Shown one piece after another: positions 52,733 through 61,296 of a stretch of DNA of 64,000 bases. Origin of the DNA: Flavobacterium selenitireducens (GTDB taxonomy: Bacteria; Bacteroidota; Bacteroidia; Flavobacteriales; Flavobacteriaceae). The translations under genes were made by a program, and so were the position numbers. Below the pieces are notes generated by a model that was given only the letters and a program-made list of their open reading frames with translations, was not told the DNA's origin and did no database searches. The DNA lies in NCBI RefSeq assembly GCF_014748335.1, contig NZ_JAAVIY010000001.1:496001-560000 (forward strand), in the 5' to 3' direction. Every line of letters starts with the position of its first letter. The first letter of the stretch is position 1.

Positions 52733-53988
52733 AACGAGTCGTCATTACAGGTTTGGGCGCCATCACGCCCCTTGGGAATTCCGTTGCCGAATTCTGGCAG
52801 AATATCATAAAAGGAAAAAGCGGTGCCGGCCCCATAACCAAATTCGATGCTTCCCTTTTCAAGACGAGATTCGCGCACGAAGTCAGGAATTTCGACGCCG
52901 AACGCTATTTCGAACGCAAGGAAATCAGAAAATACGACCTGTTCACCCAATACGCGGTGGCAGCGTCGGACGAAGCACTTGCAGACAGCGGCCTCGATCT
53001 TGGAGCGCTTACCGATGCCCAACGTGCCGAGATCGGCGTGATTTGGGCATCCGGTAATGGAGGGATTTCGACATTCGAGCAACAACTTGAAGAATTTTAT
53101 GAAGGAGATGGAACGCCACGCTTCAATCCTTTTTTCATACCAAAGATGATCGTGGACATTGCCGCCGGCGTTATTTCGATCCGGCATCGGTTTTACGGCC
53201 CGAATTATGCGACGGTTTCGGCCTGCGCCTCATCGAACACGGCCATCATCAGCGCCTTTGACACGATTCGGATGGGAAAAGCCGAGATCATGGTAACCGG
53301 CGGTTCTGAAGCGGCGATCACCAAATCGTCTATCGGAGGCTTCGGGGCATCGCAGGCGCTCTCCAAAAACAACGAAAATCCTGAGAAAGCCTCACGCCCG
53401 TTCGACCGCGACCGCGACGGATTCGTGGCCGGCGAAGGAGCCGGAGCATTGGTACTCGAGGAACTGGAGCACGCAAAAGCCAGGGGCGCGAAAATTTATG
53501 CCGAGATTGCAGGAGGCGGAATGGCCGCCGATGCCTATCATCTCACGGGAACGCCGGCGGACGGGCACGGCGCCAGGCTCGGAATGGAAAAAGCGTTGAA
53601 AGATGCGGGAATCGCAGCCAATAAGATCGGAAGCGTAAATGCCCATGCCACCTCGACACCACAAGGCGACCTGAGCGAACTCAACGCCGTCCAATCTGTT
53701 TTTGGCGATCATCCCGTACTGATAACCGCAACCAAATCGATGACGGGACACTTGCTTGGTGCGGCGGGCGCGATCGAAAGCATCATCAGCGCATTGTCGG
53801 TCAATACCGGAATCGTCCCGGCCACCATAAACCTTGAAAATCTCGATGCCAATGCGCCCCAAGGCCTCCAAATCGTGACGGGAAATTCCGTAAAAACAAG
53901 CCAGGAATTCGTCATGAACAATACCTTCGGATTTGGCGGACACACCGCCACGACGATTTTCAGGAAGTTCAGCGACACGTCCGATTAA
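52729..53988 (+). CDS. Beta-ketoacyl-ACP synthase II-type (FabF-like), 419 aa
   Basis: ATG 52729 (MKRVVITGLGAITPLGNSVA) overlaps the thioesterase stop. The active-site triad is complete: C166 in TVSACASSNTAI, H306 in SVNAHATSTPQGDLSE and H341 in KSMTGHLLGAAGA, with K336 just before. It condenses malonyl-ACP with an acyl chain. It is probably not the housekeeping FabF, because it lies in a TetR-controlled operon with an SDR and a thioesterase and no acyl carrier protein gene. A role in modified or scavenged fatty acids is inferred. The gene ends the operon. Confidence 0.93.
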   Translation: MKRVVITGLGAITPLGNSVAEFWQNIIKGKSGAGPITKFDASLFKTRFAHEVRNFDAERYFERKEIRKYDLFTQYAVAASDEALADSGLDLGALTDAQRAEIGVIWASGNGGISTFEQQLEEFYEGDGTPRFNPFFIPKMIVDIAAGVISIRHRFYGPNYATVSACASSNTAIISAFDTIRMGKAEIMVTGGSEAAITKSSIGGFGASQALSKNNENPEKASRPFDRDRDGFVAGEGAGALVLEELEHAKARGAKIYAEIAGGGMAADAYHLTGTPADGHGARLGMEKALKDAGIAANKIGSVNAHATSTPQGDLSELNAVQSVFGDHPVLITATKSMTGHLLGAAGAIESIISALSVNTGIVPATINLENLDANAPQGLQIVTGNSVKTSQEFVMNNTFGFGGHTATTIFRKFSDTSD

Positions 53989-54130
53989 TTTGCCGGGCAC
54001 GGTTTACGGCCAGGATACAACCGCGATCCGTCAATGTGTCGCAAAAAACGGAGCCGATTTGCATTTCCTGGATCGGTCTCCACCATCCTGCGGTTTCACG
54101 CACAAATGATTTAAAGTGGGAATCGGATAG

Positions 54131-54433
54131 TCAGAACCAATAACTGACCACAATGTTTTCAAGTCCGAAAAGCAGCAACATGATCCAGACCGGAATGAAG
54201 ACGAAACAAATGGTCGTTCTTCGTTTGTACATCAGGTAAGCCGTCCAGATTCCGGAGATGGCCATGCTCGCGTTTCCTAAGTGTTTTTCGAGGCCAAATC
54301 CGAGTAGTGCATTGACGATCAGCAAGGCTAAAAACGGGGCGAACACCAAAAGTACGATGACGAATGTACCGACGAAAGGCGTTTGGGCGATGTCGAGAAG
54401 CGTCTCGTTGTCGGTCTCGATGCTGATGAGCAT
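54131..54433 (-). CDS. Small multipass membrane protein, 100 aa
   Basis: From ATG 54433 (MLISIETDNETLLDIAQTPF) the protein has three membrane helices: VGTFVIVLLVFAPFLALLIV, NASMAISGIWTAYLMYK and ICFVFIPVWIMLLLFGLENI. No family was recognised. It lies 33 bases after the macrodomain gene on the same strand and is probably co-transcribed. A link between the two is only positional. Confidence 0.7.
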   Translation of the reverse strand: MLISIETDNETLLDIAQTPFVGTFVIVLLVFAPFLALLIVNALLGFGLEKHLGNASMAISGIWTAYLMYKRRTTICFVFIPVWIMLLLFGLENIVVSYWF

Positions 54434-54466
54434 GGCGATGGTGTTTTTCCGATGTAAATATAGCAA

Positions 54467-54979
54467 TTACACCTTGAGCAATGCCTTAAGCAGCATTTCG
54501 TTCTCCTTGTCGAAACAGACGAAAGTTACACTGATCTCACGTTCCCCTGTCGAGAGGAATTCCCGAACCGCATCTACAGAAATCTTGGCGGCCTCGGCCT
54601 TCGGATAACCATAGATTCCCGTACTGATATTCGGGAACGCCACGCTTTTGCAGCCGTTTTCAAGGGCCAGTTCCAATGACTTTCGGTAGCAGCTCGCCAG
54701 CTTTGATGCCTCGTTTCGATGCCCGCCGTTCCAAACCGGGCCAACGGTGTGGATCACGAATTTTGCCGGTAGCCTGCCCGCTGTGGTGATTACGGCCTCT
54801 CCTGTTTTGCAGCCGCCCTGTCGCGCGACGATATCGCGGCAGGCATTGAGTATCTCTGGCCCGCCCGCCCGGTGAATTGCGCCGTCTACTCCTCCTCCTC
54901 CTCCCAAAAGTGAAGTATTGGCTGCGTTTACGATGGCGTCGGCAACGAACTTCGTGATATCGCCCTGCACTACTTCCAT
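54467..54979 (-). CDS. Macrodomain protein, O-acetyl-ADP-ribose deacetylase type, 170 aa
   Basis: This is a stand-alone macrodomain of MacroD/YmdB length. It shows [20 protein letters not shown], the [15 protein letters not shown] loop, [20 protein letters not shown] with HTVGPVW, and [18 protein letters not shown] [19 protein letters not shown]. The residues that bind ADP-ribose (D in QGDIT, N in NAANT, the GVDG loop, STGIYGYP) are all present. It should remove ADP-ribose from proteins or deacetylate O-acetyl-ADP-ribose in the cytoplasm. No ADP-ribosyltransferase gene is nearby. Confidence 0.94.
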   Translation of the reverse strand: MEVVQGDITKFVADAIVNAANTSLLGGGGGVDGAIHRAGGPEILNACRDIVARQGGCKTGEAVITTAGRLPAKFVIHTVGPVWNGGHRNEASKLASCYRKSLELALENGCKSVAFPNISTGIYGYPKAEAAKISVDAVREFLSTGEREISVTFVCFDKENEMLLKALLKV

Positions 54980-55091
54980 AACTTTTTATTGGAAAGTTAC
55001 GCTTTGTTCGACAAATCCCAAAATCCGGTTAATAGATCGTTTTGAGGAAATTCGGGGATTTTCTGGCACAATTACTGCGCAACGACGCCCT

Positions 55092-56216
55092 GTGAAAAAG
55101 AACGTTTTAACCTACACCGTCTTGGCGGCCATAGCCGTTTTTGTTTGTGGATGTTCCGGGATTACGCGCCTTACAGATGCGATAGTGAGTCCTGACGCCC
55201 GAAAAGTTTACTTACGTGACCTCTCCGATGAAAAACGGCGCGTGTCATGGCAGGCTGCTTACGAATCTGCGTTTTCGGACAGTCTTAGCGTCCCTCTTCC
55301 GTATGGAGAGAAAGGCCGCTTCCAGCCGGAACTCGATGTTGTGTACAGCTACAATGTTGGTTTGGAAGAGGGCCAGGTACTCCAGGTAGAGATTGCCCAG
55401 GAAAACACGGCGCAGCGCCTGTTTATCGACATTTTGCAAAGCGACGGAAACACGTATCGATCCCTGGCCAAATCGCAACCCGGAGCAACTAAGCTCGAAG
55501 CAGCAGCGGTGTTTTCAGGCATTTTCAAGGTGATCGTCCAGGCCGAGGCCGGAGCCACCGGAAATTTTTTCATCAGCCTCAACAAAAAGCCGATGTATGC
55601 GTTTCCTGTCGCCGGAAAAGGCAATGCGGCCATCCAGAGTTTTTGGGGAGCCGTCCGCGACGGAGGCAAACGCAGCCATGAAGGCGTCGACATCTTTGCC
55701 AAAAAAGGAACACCCGTGATTGCCGTATCTGACGGAACGATCACGCGTGCCGGCGAATATGGGATCGGCGGCAAACAGGTTTGGCTGCGAACGAGTATTT
55801 TCGGGAAATCGATATATTACGCACATCTCGATAAAATTGCCGTCGAAAGCGGAAATTCGGTCAAAACCGGCGATACGGTCGGCTTTGTCGGCAATACCGG
55901 AAACGCCAAAGGTGGCGCCCATCATTTGCACTTCGGGATCTACTCAGCCATGGGTGCCGTGAATCCGTTGCCTTTTATCTTCCGCACCCAGGAAATCGGA
56001 CAGCAGGACTACGCAAGACGTTTCGATACGACGGCATTGCGTATCCGGGAAGCAAGAGCAACTTTGCGACTCGGGCCCGCGACAAGTTTCGAAAAGATAG
56101 GCGAAGCGGCACCGGGACAAACCGTGACCTTGCTCGGCCAGCACAATGCGTGGCTCCACGTACGCACGATCTCGGGCGTCAGGGCATTCGTACACGCATC
56201 ACTTGTAAAAGTCTAG
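55092..56216 (+). CDS. M23-family metallopeptidase lipoprotein with SH3 tail, 374 aa
   Basis: I start at GTG 55092 (VKKNVLTYTVLAAIAVFVCG), which gives a lipoprotein signal with lipobox VCGC; the open frame reaches further up but no ATG there makes sense. Residues ~190-300 hold the M23 (LytM) site: KRSHEGVDIFAKKGTPVIAV supplies His and Asp, and GGAHHLHFGIYSAM the second H-x-H. The zinc ligands are complete. A C-terminal SH3b-like part (LRIREARATLRLGPATSFEK) follows. It should cut peptidoglycan cross-links or act as a LytM-type factor in the periplasm. It is divergent from the macrodomain gene. Confidence 0.9.
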   Translation: MKKNVLTYTVLAAIAVFVCGCSGITRLTDAIVSPDARKVYLRDLSDEKRRVSWQAAYESAFSDSLSVPLPYGEKGRFQPELDVVYSYNVGLEEGQVLQVEIAQENTAQRLFIDILQSDGNTYRSLAKSQPGATKLEAAAVFSGIFKVIVQAEAGATGNFFISLNKKPMYAFPVAGKGNAAIQSFWGAVRDGGKRSHEGVDIFAKKGTPVIAVSDGTITRAGEYGIGGKQVWLRTSIFGKSIYYAHLDKIAVESGNSVKTGDTVGFVGNTGNAKGGAHHLHFGIYSAMGAVNPLPFIFRTQEIGQQDYARRFDTTALRIREARATLRLGPATSFEKIGEAAPGQTVTLLGQHNAWLHVRTISGVRAFVHASLVKV

Positions 56217-56231
56217 TCACGTTTTAATCCG

Positions 56232-56615
56232 TCAGAAGTTGAACAACCACTCGACACCAAACGGGTCGATCGTCGCCGCTGTTTCGCCTGGCTCCGGATC
56301 TGCCGTTTCCGTTCCCGACAACTTCCTGAAGACGCGTTTGCGTATTTCCCGATCGCCGCTCTCCAGAACCAACGCGATACGTCCCGGCGCAGTGGTTTGC
56401 CCTAAATCAGAAGCCAGGAGCGTGAAGAAGGAAGTCGTCAGTTTGGCGCGTAACACGATATCGCGCATGTTTTCGGGAAGTTGGCTTTTCACATCATCAG
56501 ATAAACCTTGCACGTCGAGCGTTCCGCCAAAGCATTCGCGATAGAACTCCATCGCTTGTCGGCAATTTCCGCTAAAGGCAATCATAGGACGCAACGTCAT
56601 CGCAGTGGTTTGCAT
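56232..56615 (-). CDS. VOC-family (PhnB-like) protein, 127 aa
   Basis: ATG 56615 (MQTTAMTLRPMIAFSGNCRQ) is preferred; the frame beyond has only a TTG. The protein is a PhnB/3-demethylubiquinone-type vicinal oxygen chelate fold: AFSGNCRQAMEFYRECFGGT, then VLRAKLTTSFFTLLASDLGQ and the C-terminal TAATIDPFGVEWLFNF. This type often lacks known substrates. It is convergent with the M23 gene and divergent from the GlxA-type regulator. Function unknown beyond the fold. Confidence 0.85.
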   Translation of the reverse strand: MQTTAMTLRPMIAFSGNCRQAMEFYRECFGGTLDVQGLSDDVKSQLPENMRDIVLRAKLTTSFFTLLASDLGQTTAPGRIALVLESGDREIRKRVFRKLSGTETADPEPGETAATIDPFGVEWLFNF

Positions 56616-56698
56616 GATGCTAAATTCGGCCAATCATATTGAGTGCGCACTGTGTTTTTGCGACACGTTCAAGGGTAGATCGCGACACCGGATTTCGC

Positions 56699-56706
56699 TA
56701 TATTTG
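56699..56706 (+). promoter_or_regulatory. Candidate -7 box TATATTTG of the GlxA-type regulator
   Basis: This is a TAnnTTTG match 23 bases before the ATG at 56729. No clear -33 element was seen. Confidence 0.45.
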
Positions 56707-56728
56707 TGTAAATCCGATGGCGATCAGC

Positions 56729-57697
56729 ATGAAAAAAATATCGATCTACGTTCCCAAAAGCGCGGTCATGGAAGCCGTGACACCCGCCTACCGCTTGTTC
56801 AACACCGCCAATCGCTTTCTGGAAGCTTCGGGAAAGGAGGCGTTTTTCGACGTGGAATTCGTTGGGCTCGAGCGTCACATTCAGGCCCAGGATGGCGAAT
56901 ACACGATTGCAACCTCCAGGCTGCTTTCTGATGTAAAACGCACCGATATGGTCATCATTCCGGCACTGTACGGGGATCTCGACCACGCCTTGCAACTCAA
57001 CAAGGACGCCATCGAATGGATCGTAAGTATGCACGAAGGCGGTGCCGAAGTCGCTTCGTTATGCCTGGGTGCTTACTTACTTGCCGATACCGGGCTCATC
57101 GATGGCAAGCGTTGCTCGACGCATTGGGCCTATTGCGACGATTTTCGAAAACGATTCCCGAACGTCGAGGTCGTAGACGGGGCGATAATTACGGATGAAG
57201 GCCGTATTTACAGCAGCGGAGGCGCGAACTCCATCTGGAATATGCTGCTCTACGTGTTGGAAAAGCACACGAGCCGTGACATCGCGATCCTTGCAGCCAA
57301 ATATTTCGCTATCGATATCGACCGCGACAACCAAAATGCCTTTACGATATTCCGCGCACAAAAGGATCATCGCGACAATGAGATCCTCAGAGCCCAGCAT
57401 TTCATAGAGGAAAATTTCATCGATCGCATCACCATCGATGTCCTTGCCGATAAGGTCAACGTAAGCCGCCGCAGTTTCGAGAGGCGTTTCAAGAGTGCGA
57501 CCAACAACACCGTGAGCGAATACATACAGCGCGTGCGCATCGAGTCGGCCAAACGGACCTTCGAGGCCTCGCTCAAGAATGTCAACGAAGTCATGTTCGA
57601 TGTCGGCTATACCGATACCAAATCGTTCCGGGAAGTCTTCAAGCGGATAACGGGTTTGACTCCCGTGGAATACCGAAATAAGTACAGTAAGAATTGA
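56729..57697 (+). CDS. GlxA-family transcriptional regulator (DJ-1/PfpI + AraC), 322 aa
   Basis: The N-terminal ~190 residues are a DJ-1/PfpI-like domain (MKKISIYVPKSAVMEAVTPA, RTDMVIIPALYGDLDHALQL) with Cys in VASLCLGAYLLADTGLIDGK and the RCSTHWAYCDDFRKRFP segment. The C-terminal ~100 residues are the AraC helix-turn-helix pair: DRITIDVLADKVNVSRRSFE, RRFKSATNNTVSEYIQRVRI and VNEVMFDVGYTDTKSFREVF, ending KRITGLTPVEYRNKYSKN. It is a cytoplasmic transcription factor of the GlxA type; the ligand is unknown. It could also start at ATG 56717. It is alone, next to the VOC gene, which it may regulate. Confidence 0.93.
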   Translation: MKKISIYVPKSAVMEAVTPAYRLFNTANRFLEASGKEAFFDVEFVGLERHIQAQDGEYTIATSRLLSDVKRTDMVIIPALYGDLDHALQLNKDAIEWIVSMHEGGAEVASLCLGAYLLADTGLIDGKRCSTHWAYCDDFRKRFPNVEVVDGAIITDEGRIYSSGGANSIWNMLLYVLEKHTSRDIAILAAKYFAIDIDRDNQNAFTIFRAQKDHRDNEILRAQHFIEENFIDRITIDVLADKVNVSRRSFERRFKSATNNTVSEYIQRVRIESAKRTFEASLKNVNEVMFDVGYTDTKSFREVFKRITGLTPVEYRNKYSKN

Positions 57698-57907
57698 ATA
57701 ACGCAGCGCGGCCGATGTCGGTTTTTTGCATCGCCCTTTCAAGATATCGTCGTTTCGCCTCTTGACTTCCGGACCGTTTGGTATCGAACGAACAATCCAA
57801 AAACCGGAATTGGACAGCCTTAACTTGGATGAATGCACGCCAATCGCAATAAGGGCAGGCATTCGTGCAAATTCTGAAGTATTTTTAAAAAAATCTTAAA
57901 AAAATAT

Positions 57908-57937
57908 TTTGCCTGCAATAATTAAATTTTACCTTTG
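57908..57937 (+). promoter_or_regulatory. Promoter of the cold-shock gene (TTTG - N18 - TACCTTTG)
   Basis: TTTG at 57908-57911 and TACCTTTG at 57930-57937 have an 18-base spacer and match both Bacteroidota promoter elements. Transcription should start near 57944, about 20 bases before the ATG. AT-rich sequence precedes it. Confidence 0.7.
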
Positions 57938-57963
57938 GCACATAACCAGTTATTTCATTTAAA

Positions 57964-58155
57964 ATGAACGAAGGAACCATCAAATTTTTCAACGAGACCA
58001 AAGGTTTCGGATTCATCACCCCAAGAGATGGAGGTGCTGACCTGTTCGTACACGTTACAGGATTAAATGGCCGTGTTCGTGAGAACGACAAAGTTACTTA
58101 CGAAGTACAACAGGGAAAAAGAGGACCAAGCGCAGTAAACGTTACCGTTATCTAA
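57964..58155 (+). CDS. Cold-shock domain protein, 63 aa
   Basis: The whole protein is a cold-shock domain: MNEGTIKFFNETKGFGFITP carries RNP1 (KGFGFI) and ADLFVHVTGL carries RNP2 (LFVHV), ending GKRGPSAVNVTVI. It should bind single-stranded RNA or DNA in the cytoplasm. It is monocistronic, with a clear promoter and terminator. It is slightly short for the family (usual 65-70 residues). Compared with its neighbours the codons are strongly biased, as in highly expressed genes. Confidence 0.95.
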   Translation: MNEGTIKFFNETKGFGFITPRDGGADLFVHVTGLNGRVRENDKVTYEVQQGKRGPSAVNVTVI

Positions 58156-58182
58156 GATATCCCAGTACCTGTAAATTGCTAG

Positions 58183-58208
58183 AGCTGCCTTATTAGGCGG
58201 CTTTTTTT
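58183..58208 (+). terminator. Terminator of the cold-shock gene
   Basis: An AGCTGCCT / AGGCGGCT stem (one T-G pair) with a TATT loop is followed by seven T residues. Confidence 0.85.
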
Positions 58209-59157
58209 ATATTTTGTATTCGAGCGTCAATTCCATGTCGGTCATGGCCAGGTTGGCCGTTCGCCCGAAATTGAGCGCAATGTTCCGGTCCGGCCGGTGT
58301 CCGATCGGCAATCCGAAAACAATCGGGAAATCGTATTCGGCAAAGAAATTGAGCAACATAATTCTAAAGGCCTTTTCAATTGTGTGTTCGTCGGGTTCCG
58401 GAAATTCAGCTACCATGCAATTGCTCGTCTCATTGTCCTTTATCGGAATGATGAAATCGCCGACCAAAAGCGCCTTGAGTTTGTCGAATTTGCCCGACCG
58501 TTTCATCGCATAAAGCATCCGTTCGATACTCATGAGGTTTTCGTATGTATCTTCGATGAACAGTATTTTCCCGTATGTCTCCAAATCCGAACGCGTACCG
58601 ATTACGGTATGTAAAATTGAAAGGTTCCCGCCGACAATCTCACCTTTCACGTCGGCAATTTTGTGGTTTTCGAGGCCGCCGAACGTAAATTCAGAAGTCG
58701 GCTCAAAGAGCAATTTTCGCATGCTCCGGAGATCGGCGGGGCTTGCCGTCTGGAATCCGAAAAGCATCGTTCCATGAAGGGTTTCTATGCCGAAATTCCG
58801 ATTGATGTGGGCATGCAGGTAGGTGATGTCGCTGAATCCGACAAGCCATTTCGGATGATCCGTAAACCTGGAAAAATTTAGTTTGTCGAGAATTTGTACG
58901 GTTCCGTAACCGCCACGGAGGAAAAAAATTGCCTTGATGCGATCGTCGTCCAATGCGTTTTGGAGATCGCGCAGGCGAACTTCCGAACTCGCCGAAAATT
59001 GGCAAAAACCGCCATCGGAAATCGTTTCCCCGACAATTGTCCGCAGTCCCCAATCGTCGAATGTGCGCGTAACGAATTCGGTATTGTAAACGCCTTTTCG
59101 CGCAATGTTCAGCAAATAGACGGTATCGCCTTTCTTGAGATGGGCCGGACGCTTCAT
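58207..59157 (-). CDS. LD-carboxypeptidase (S66 family), 316 aa
   Basis: ATG 59157 (MKRPAHLKKGDTVYLLNIAR) is the start. Serine nucleophile S109 lies in LVGFSDITYLHA, the S66 nucleophile elbow. The conserved Glu is in ILFIEDTYENLMSIE and the His in PIVFGLPIGHRPDRN, so the Ser-Glu-His triad is intact. Family members remove the last D-alanine from peptidoglycan tetrapeptides, or act like MccF in resistance to microcin C; the first is more likely here. It should be cytoplasmic (no signal). A TACATTTG box lies at 59172-59179, 14 bases upstream. Confidence 0.92.
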   Translation of the reverse strand: MKRPAHLKKGDTVYLLNIARKGVYNTEFVTRTFDDWGLRTIVGETISDGGFCQFSASSEVRLRDLQNALDDDRIKAIFFLRGGYGTVQILDKLNFSRFTDHPKWLVGFSDITYLHAHINRNFGIETLHGTMLFGFQTASPADLRSMRKLLFEPTSEFTFGGLENHKIADVKGEIVGGNLSILHTVIGTRSDLETYGKILFIEDTYENLMSIERMLYAMKRSGKFDKLKALLVGDFIIPIKDNETSNCMVAEFPEPDEHTIEKAFRIMLLNFFAEYDFPIVFGLPIGHRPDRNIALNFGRTANLAMTDMELTLEYKI

Positions 59158-59171
59158 AAAATAGGTTTGCA

Positions 59172-59179
59172 CAAATGTA
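59172..59179 (-). promoter_or_regulatory. Candidate -7 box TACATTTG of the S66 gene
   Basis: On the minus strand this is an exact TAnnTTTG match 14 bases before the ATG at 59157. Confidence 0.5.
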
Positions 59180-59223
59180 GCCAATGATCGCTAATTTTTT
59201 TAACTTTAGTCAAAATCAGCATT

Positions 59224-59706
59224 ATGAGAAGGTTTGTACTTCTTGTCGCTGCGGCGCTCGCGCAGACGGGATTCGCACAGGAAATCGAAACGGTTTTTCA
59301 CACGGCTCCAAAAATCGAAACTCCCGACGAATTGGTAATAGTGCAACCCAATCTGATGCCGAACTTTACCAATCTTGCTCAGAAAGGCGACGCCTATGCC
59401 AATTTCAGGCTGCCGGAACAACAGTTCGGGCGTAGTGCGGATCTGTTGAAGAAAAACACACTTTATTTTGCAGATGGACTCGGTGGTTACCGCAGCTATG
59501 ATATTTACGATTCGTGGATGAAGCCAGGCCGAAACTACCAGACGTTTTTCGATTTTTCCCAGCCCTGCCCTACCGGTTTATCGCCACAAGGGCCTTATGA
59601 TGCGTTCGATGTCTCGAGTACCGTCGCGTTAGGCGTGCTTTTCGAGGCGCTCGATCTACCCCAGCAGGTGAAGATTGGCAAGCGCGTCAAGATTTGTCTT
59701 TGGTAA
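59224..59706 (+). CDS. Hypothetical secreted protein, 160 aa
   Basis: A signal peptide (MRRFVLLVAAALAQTGFAQ) is followed by a mature part without recognised domains. Visible segments are PDELVIVQPNLMPNFTNLAQ, LYFADGLGGYRSYDIYDSWM and VSSTVALGVLFEALDLPQQV. It is probably periplasmic. It starts 67 bases from the divergent S66 gene, and its stop abuts the stop of the convergent Nei gene with no spacer. Confidence 0.75.
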   Translation: MRRFVLLVAAALAQTGFAQEIETVFHTAPKIETPDELVIVQPNLMPNFTNLAQKGDAYANFRLPEQQFGRSADLLKKNTLYFADGLGGYRSYDIYDSWMKPGRNYQTFFDFSQPCPTGLSPQGPYDAFDVSSTVALGVLFEALDLPQQVKIGKRVKICLW

Positions 59707-60438
59707 TCAATACTTGATCTGGCAATTCGTACAGAAAAAGCTTCTCCGCTTTCCCTTGCCTGTTTCCTTTTTGACAATCGGCAAATCGCAACGTTCACAC
59801 TTCTTCTTCGTGTAAACTTGCCAGTTGCGCTTGAGCTGGCCCTTCTTTTTAAGGCGGAGAAATTCCTGGGCATAAGCCACGACCTCCTCAAGTAATTTTT
59901 TCTTTTTGGCAGATGGAATCTTGCCAGTTTGCGATTCCGGATGGATGCGCGCGCGATACAACACTTCGCATTTGATGATATTTCCGATGCCTGCGAAGAT
60001 TTCCTGGTCGAGCAGCGCATCGCAAATCATGTTTTCGGGAGCGACACGCAGCTTTTTTCGCGCTTTGTTCTCATCCCACTTTGCATTCATGACGTCGGCT
60101 GTGAAATCGTAATCTTCGGAAATCGTTCCTTCGACAAGCTTTACGTGCGATGCGTAAAAGTTGAGCTCCCCGTTTGAAAACCGGAGCCCGAGCCTGATCA
60201 GTCGTTTTTCTTTTCGATGGTCTACCGAATAGGATCCGAACATCAAAAAGTGGACACGCACATAAAATCCATCGAACGACATCAGGAAATGTTTTCCCCA
60301 GGTTTTGAGCGAAATTACTTTCTTGCCGTTAAGCCTGTCGATGTCGATTTTCGCATTTCCGATAGCTTCAAGCACCTTATGCCCTTCGAAATGGGCGGTT
60401 TCTTCGTGAAGTATTTTTAGCGTAGGACCTTCTGGCAT
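59707..60438 (-). CDS. nei: Endonuclease VIII-like DNA glycosylase (Fpg/Nei family), 243 aa
   Basis: It begins MPEGPTLKILHEETAHFEGH, with the catalytic N-terminal proline (after Met removal) and Glu. LKTWGKHFLMSFDGFYVRVH carries the beta-hairpin Lys. The helix-two-turn-helix is in ENMICDALLDQEIFAGIGNI, and the C-terminal zinc finger in KKCERCDLPIVKKETG plus FFCTNCQIKY (four cysteines). It removes oxidised pyrimidines and cuts the abasic strand in base excision repair. Nei rather than Fpg is favoured by GPTLKILHEE and the lack of Fpg-type C-terminal motifs, but this was judged by eye. Its stop abuts that of the plus-strand gene at 59706. Confidence 0.9.
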   Translation of the reverse strand: MPEGPTLKILHEETAHFEGHKVLEAIGNAKIDIDRLNGKKVISLKTWGKHFLMSFDGFYVRVHFLMFGSYSVDHRKEKRLIRLGLRFSNGELNFYASHVKLVEGTISEDYDFTADVMNAKWDENKARKKLRVAPENMICDALLDQEIFAGIGNIIKCEVLYRARIHPESQTGKIPSAKKKKLLEEVVAYAQEFLRLKKKGQLKRNWQVYTKKKCERCDLPIVKKETGKGKRRSFFCTNCQIKY

Positions 60439-60459
60439 TTTGTTTTTGGTTTACATAAG

Positions 60460-61230
60460 TTAGGCGCCGTGGCCGAGGCGAAGCGAAAGTCCGCCATCGA
60501 TCGTATAGGTCGTTCCGGTAACATAGTCTGAGTCGGTTGACGCCAGAAACACTGCCAGCCTGGCAATTTCAATGGGTTCGCCCGGGCGATGCAGCGGAAT
60601 GTTCCCGGACTTTTCTTCTCGAATCGATTTGCTATCCACTGCCAATTGGTTCATCGGTGTCAGGATCATGCCTGGCGCGATATTGTTGACCGTGATTCCG
60701 AATGGCGCCAACTCTAGTGCCATGGAACGCGTGAACATCCGCAAGGCGCCTTTGCTCGAGTTATAATCGGTATTGCCCGGTGTGGCAATGTCTTCGTGTA
60801 TCGAAGAGATGTTGATTATTTTCGAACCGCGACTCGATCCGGCTCTGCGTGCGAGCCAGCGCGTAGCGAAAAACACGCTGTAAAGGTTGGTCTTCATCAC
60901 TGTGTCGAATTGCTCCAATTTCATATCGGCCAATGCCACATTCGAGCCGTTCACGGCAGCATTATTGACGATGATGTCTACTTTTCCGAAGGTTGCAACA
61001 ACTTTGTCTAAAGCGTTTTCGACCTGTTTTTCCTTGGACACGTCAATCTTTAGAACGAGTGCCCGACGACCAGTTTTTTTGACGATCGTTTCCGTTTCCA
61101 ATATCCCTTTGCGATCGGTATGATAGCAAATCGCGACATCCGCCCCTTCCGAAGCGAACGCCAACGCTATTGCCTGCCCTATTCCGGAATCGGCACCGGT
61201 CACAAACGCAATCTTGCCTTCTAATTTCAT
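60460..61230 (-). CDS. Short-chain dehydrogenase (glucose-1-dehydrogenase-like), 256 aa
   Basis: This is a classical SDR: the NAD(P) loop TGADSGIG near residue 11, IDVSKEKQVENALDKVVATF, NNAAVNG, catalytic Ser in IINISSIHED, Y-x-x-x-K in DYNSSKGALRMF, and a C-terminal YVTGTTYTIDGGLSLRLGHG. It resembles glucose 1-dehydrogenase and 3-oxoacyl-reductase-type SDRs; the substrate is unknown. It is 21 bases from the Nei start on the same strand, so the two may be transcribed together. It is separated by a terminator from the gene upstream. Confidence 0.9.
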   Translation of the reverse strand: MKLEGKIAFVTGADSGIGQAIALAFASEGADVAICYHTDRKGILETETIVKKTGRRALVLKIDVSKEKQVENALDKVVATFGKVDIIVNNAAVNGSNVALADMKLEQFDTVMKTNLYSVFFATRWLARRAGSSRGSKIINISSIHEDIATPGNTDYNSSKGALRMFTRSMALELAPFGITVNNIAPGMILTPMNQLAVDSKSIREEKSGNIPLHRPGEPIEIARLAVFLASTDSDYVTGTTYTIDGGLSLRLGHGA

Positions 61231-61241
61231 GGTATACGATT

Positions 61242-61274
61242 AAAAAAGGGAGCAGGAACTTTCGCTCCTCTCCC
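61242..61274 (-). terminator. Terminator of the 61297 gene
   Basis: On the minus strand a GGGAGAGGA... stem pairs with TTCCTGCTCCC across a GCGAAAG loop and is followed by six T residues. Confidence 0.65.
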
Positions 61275-61296
61275 ATTGTTTACAGCATTGCGCTAC

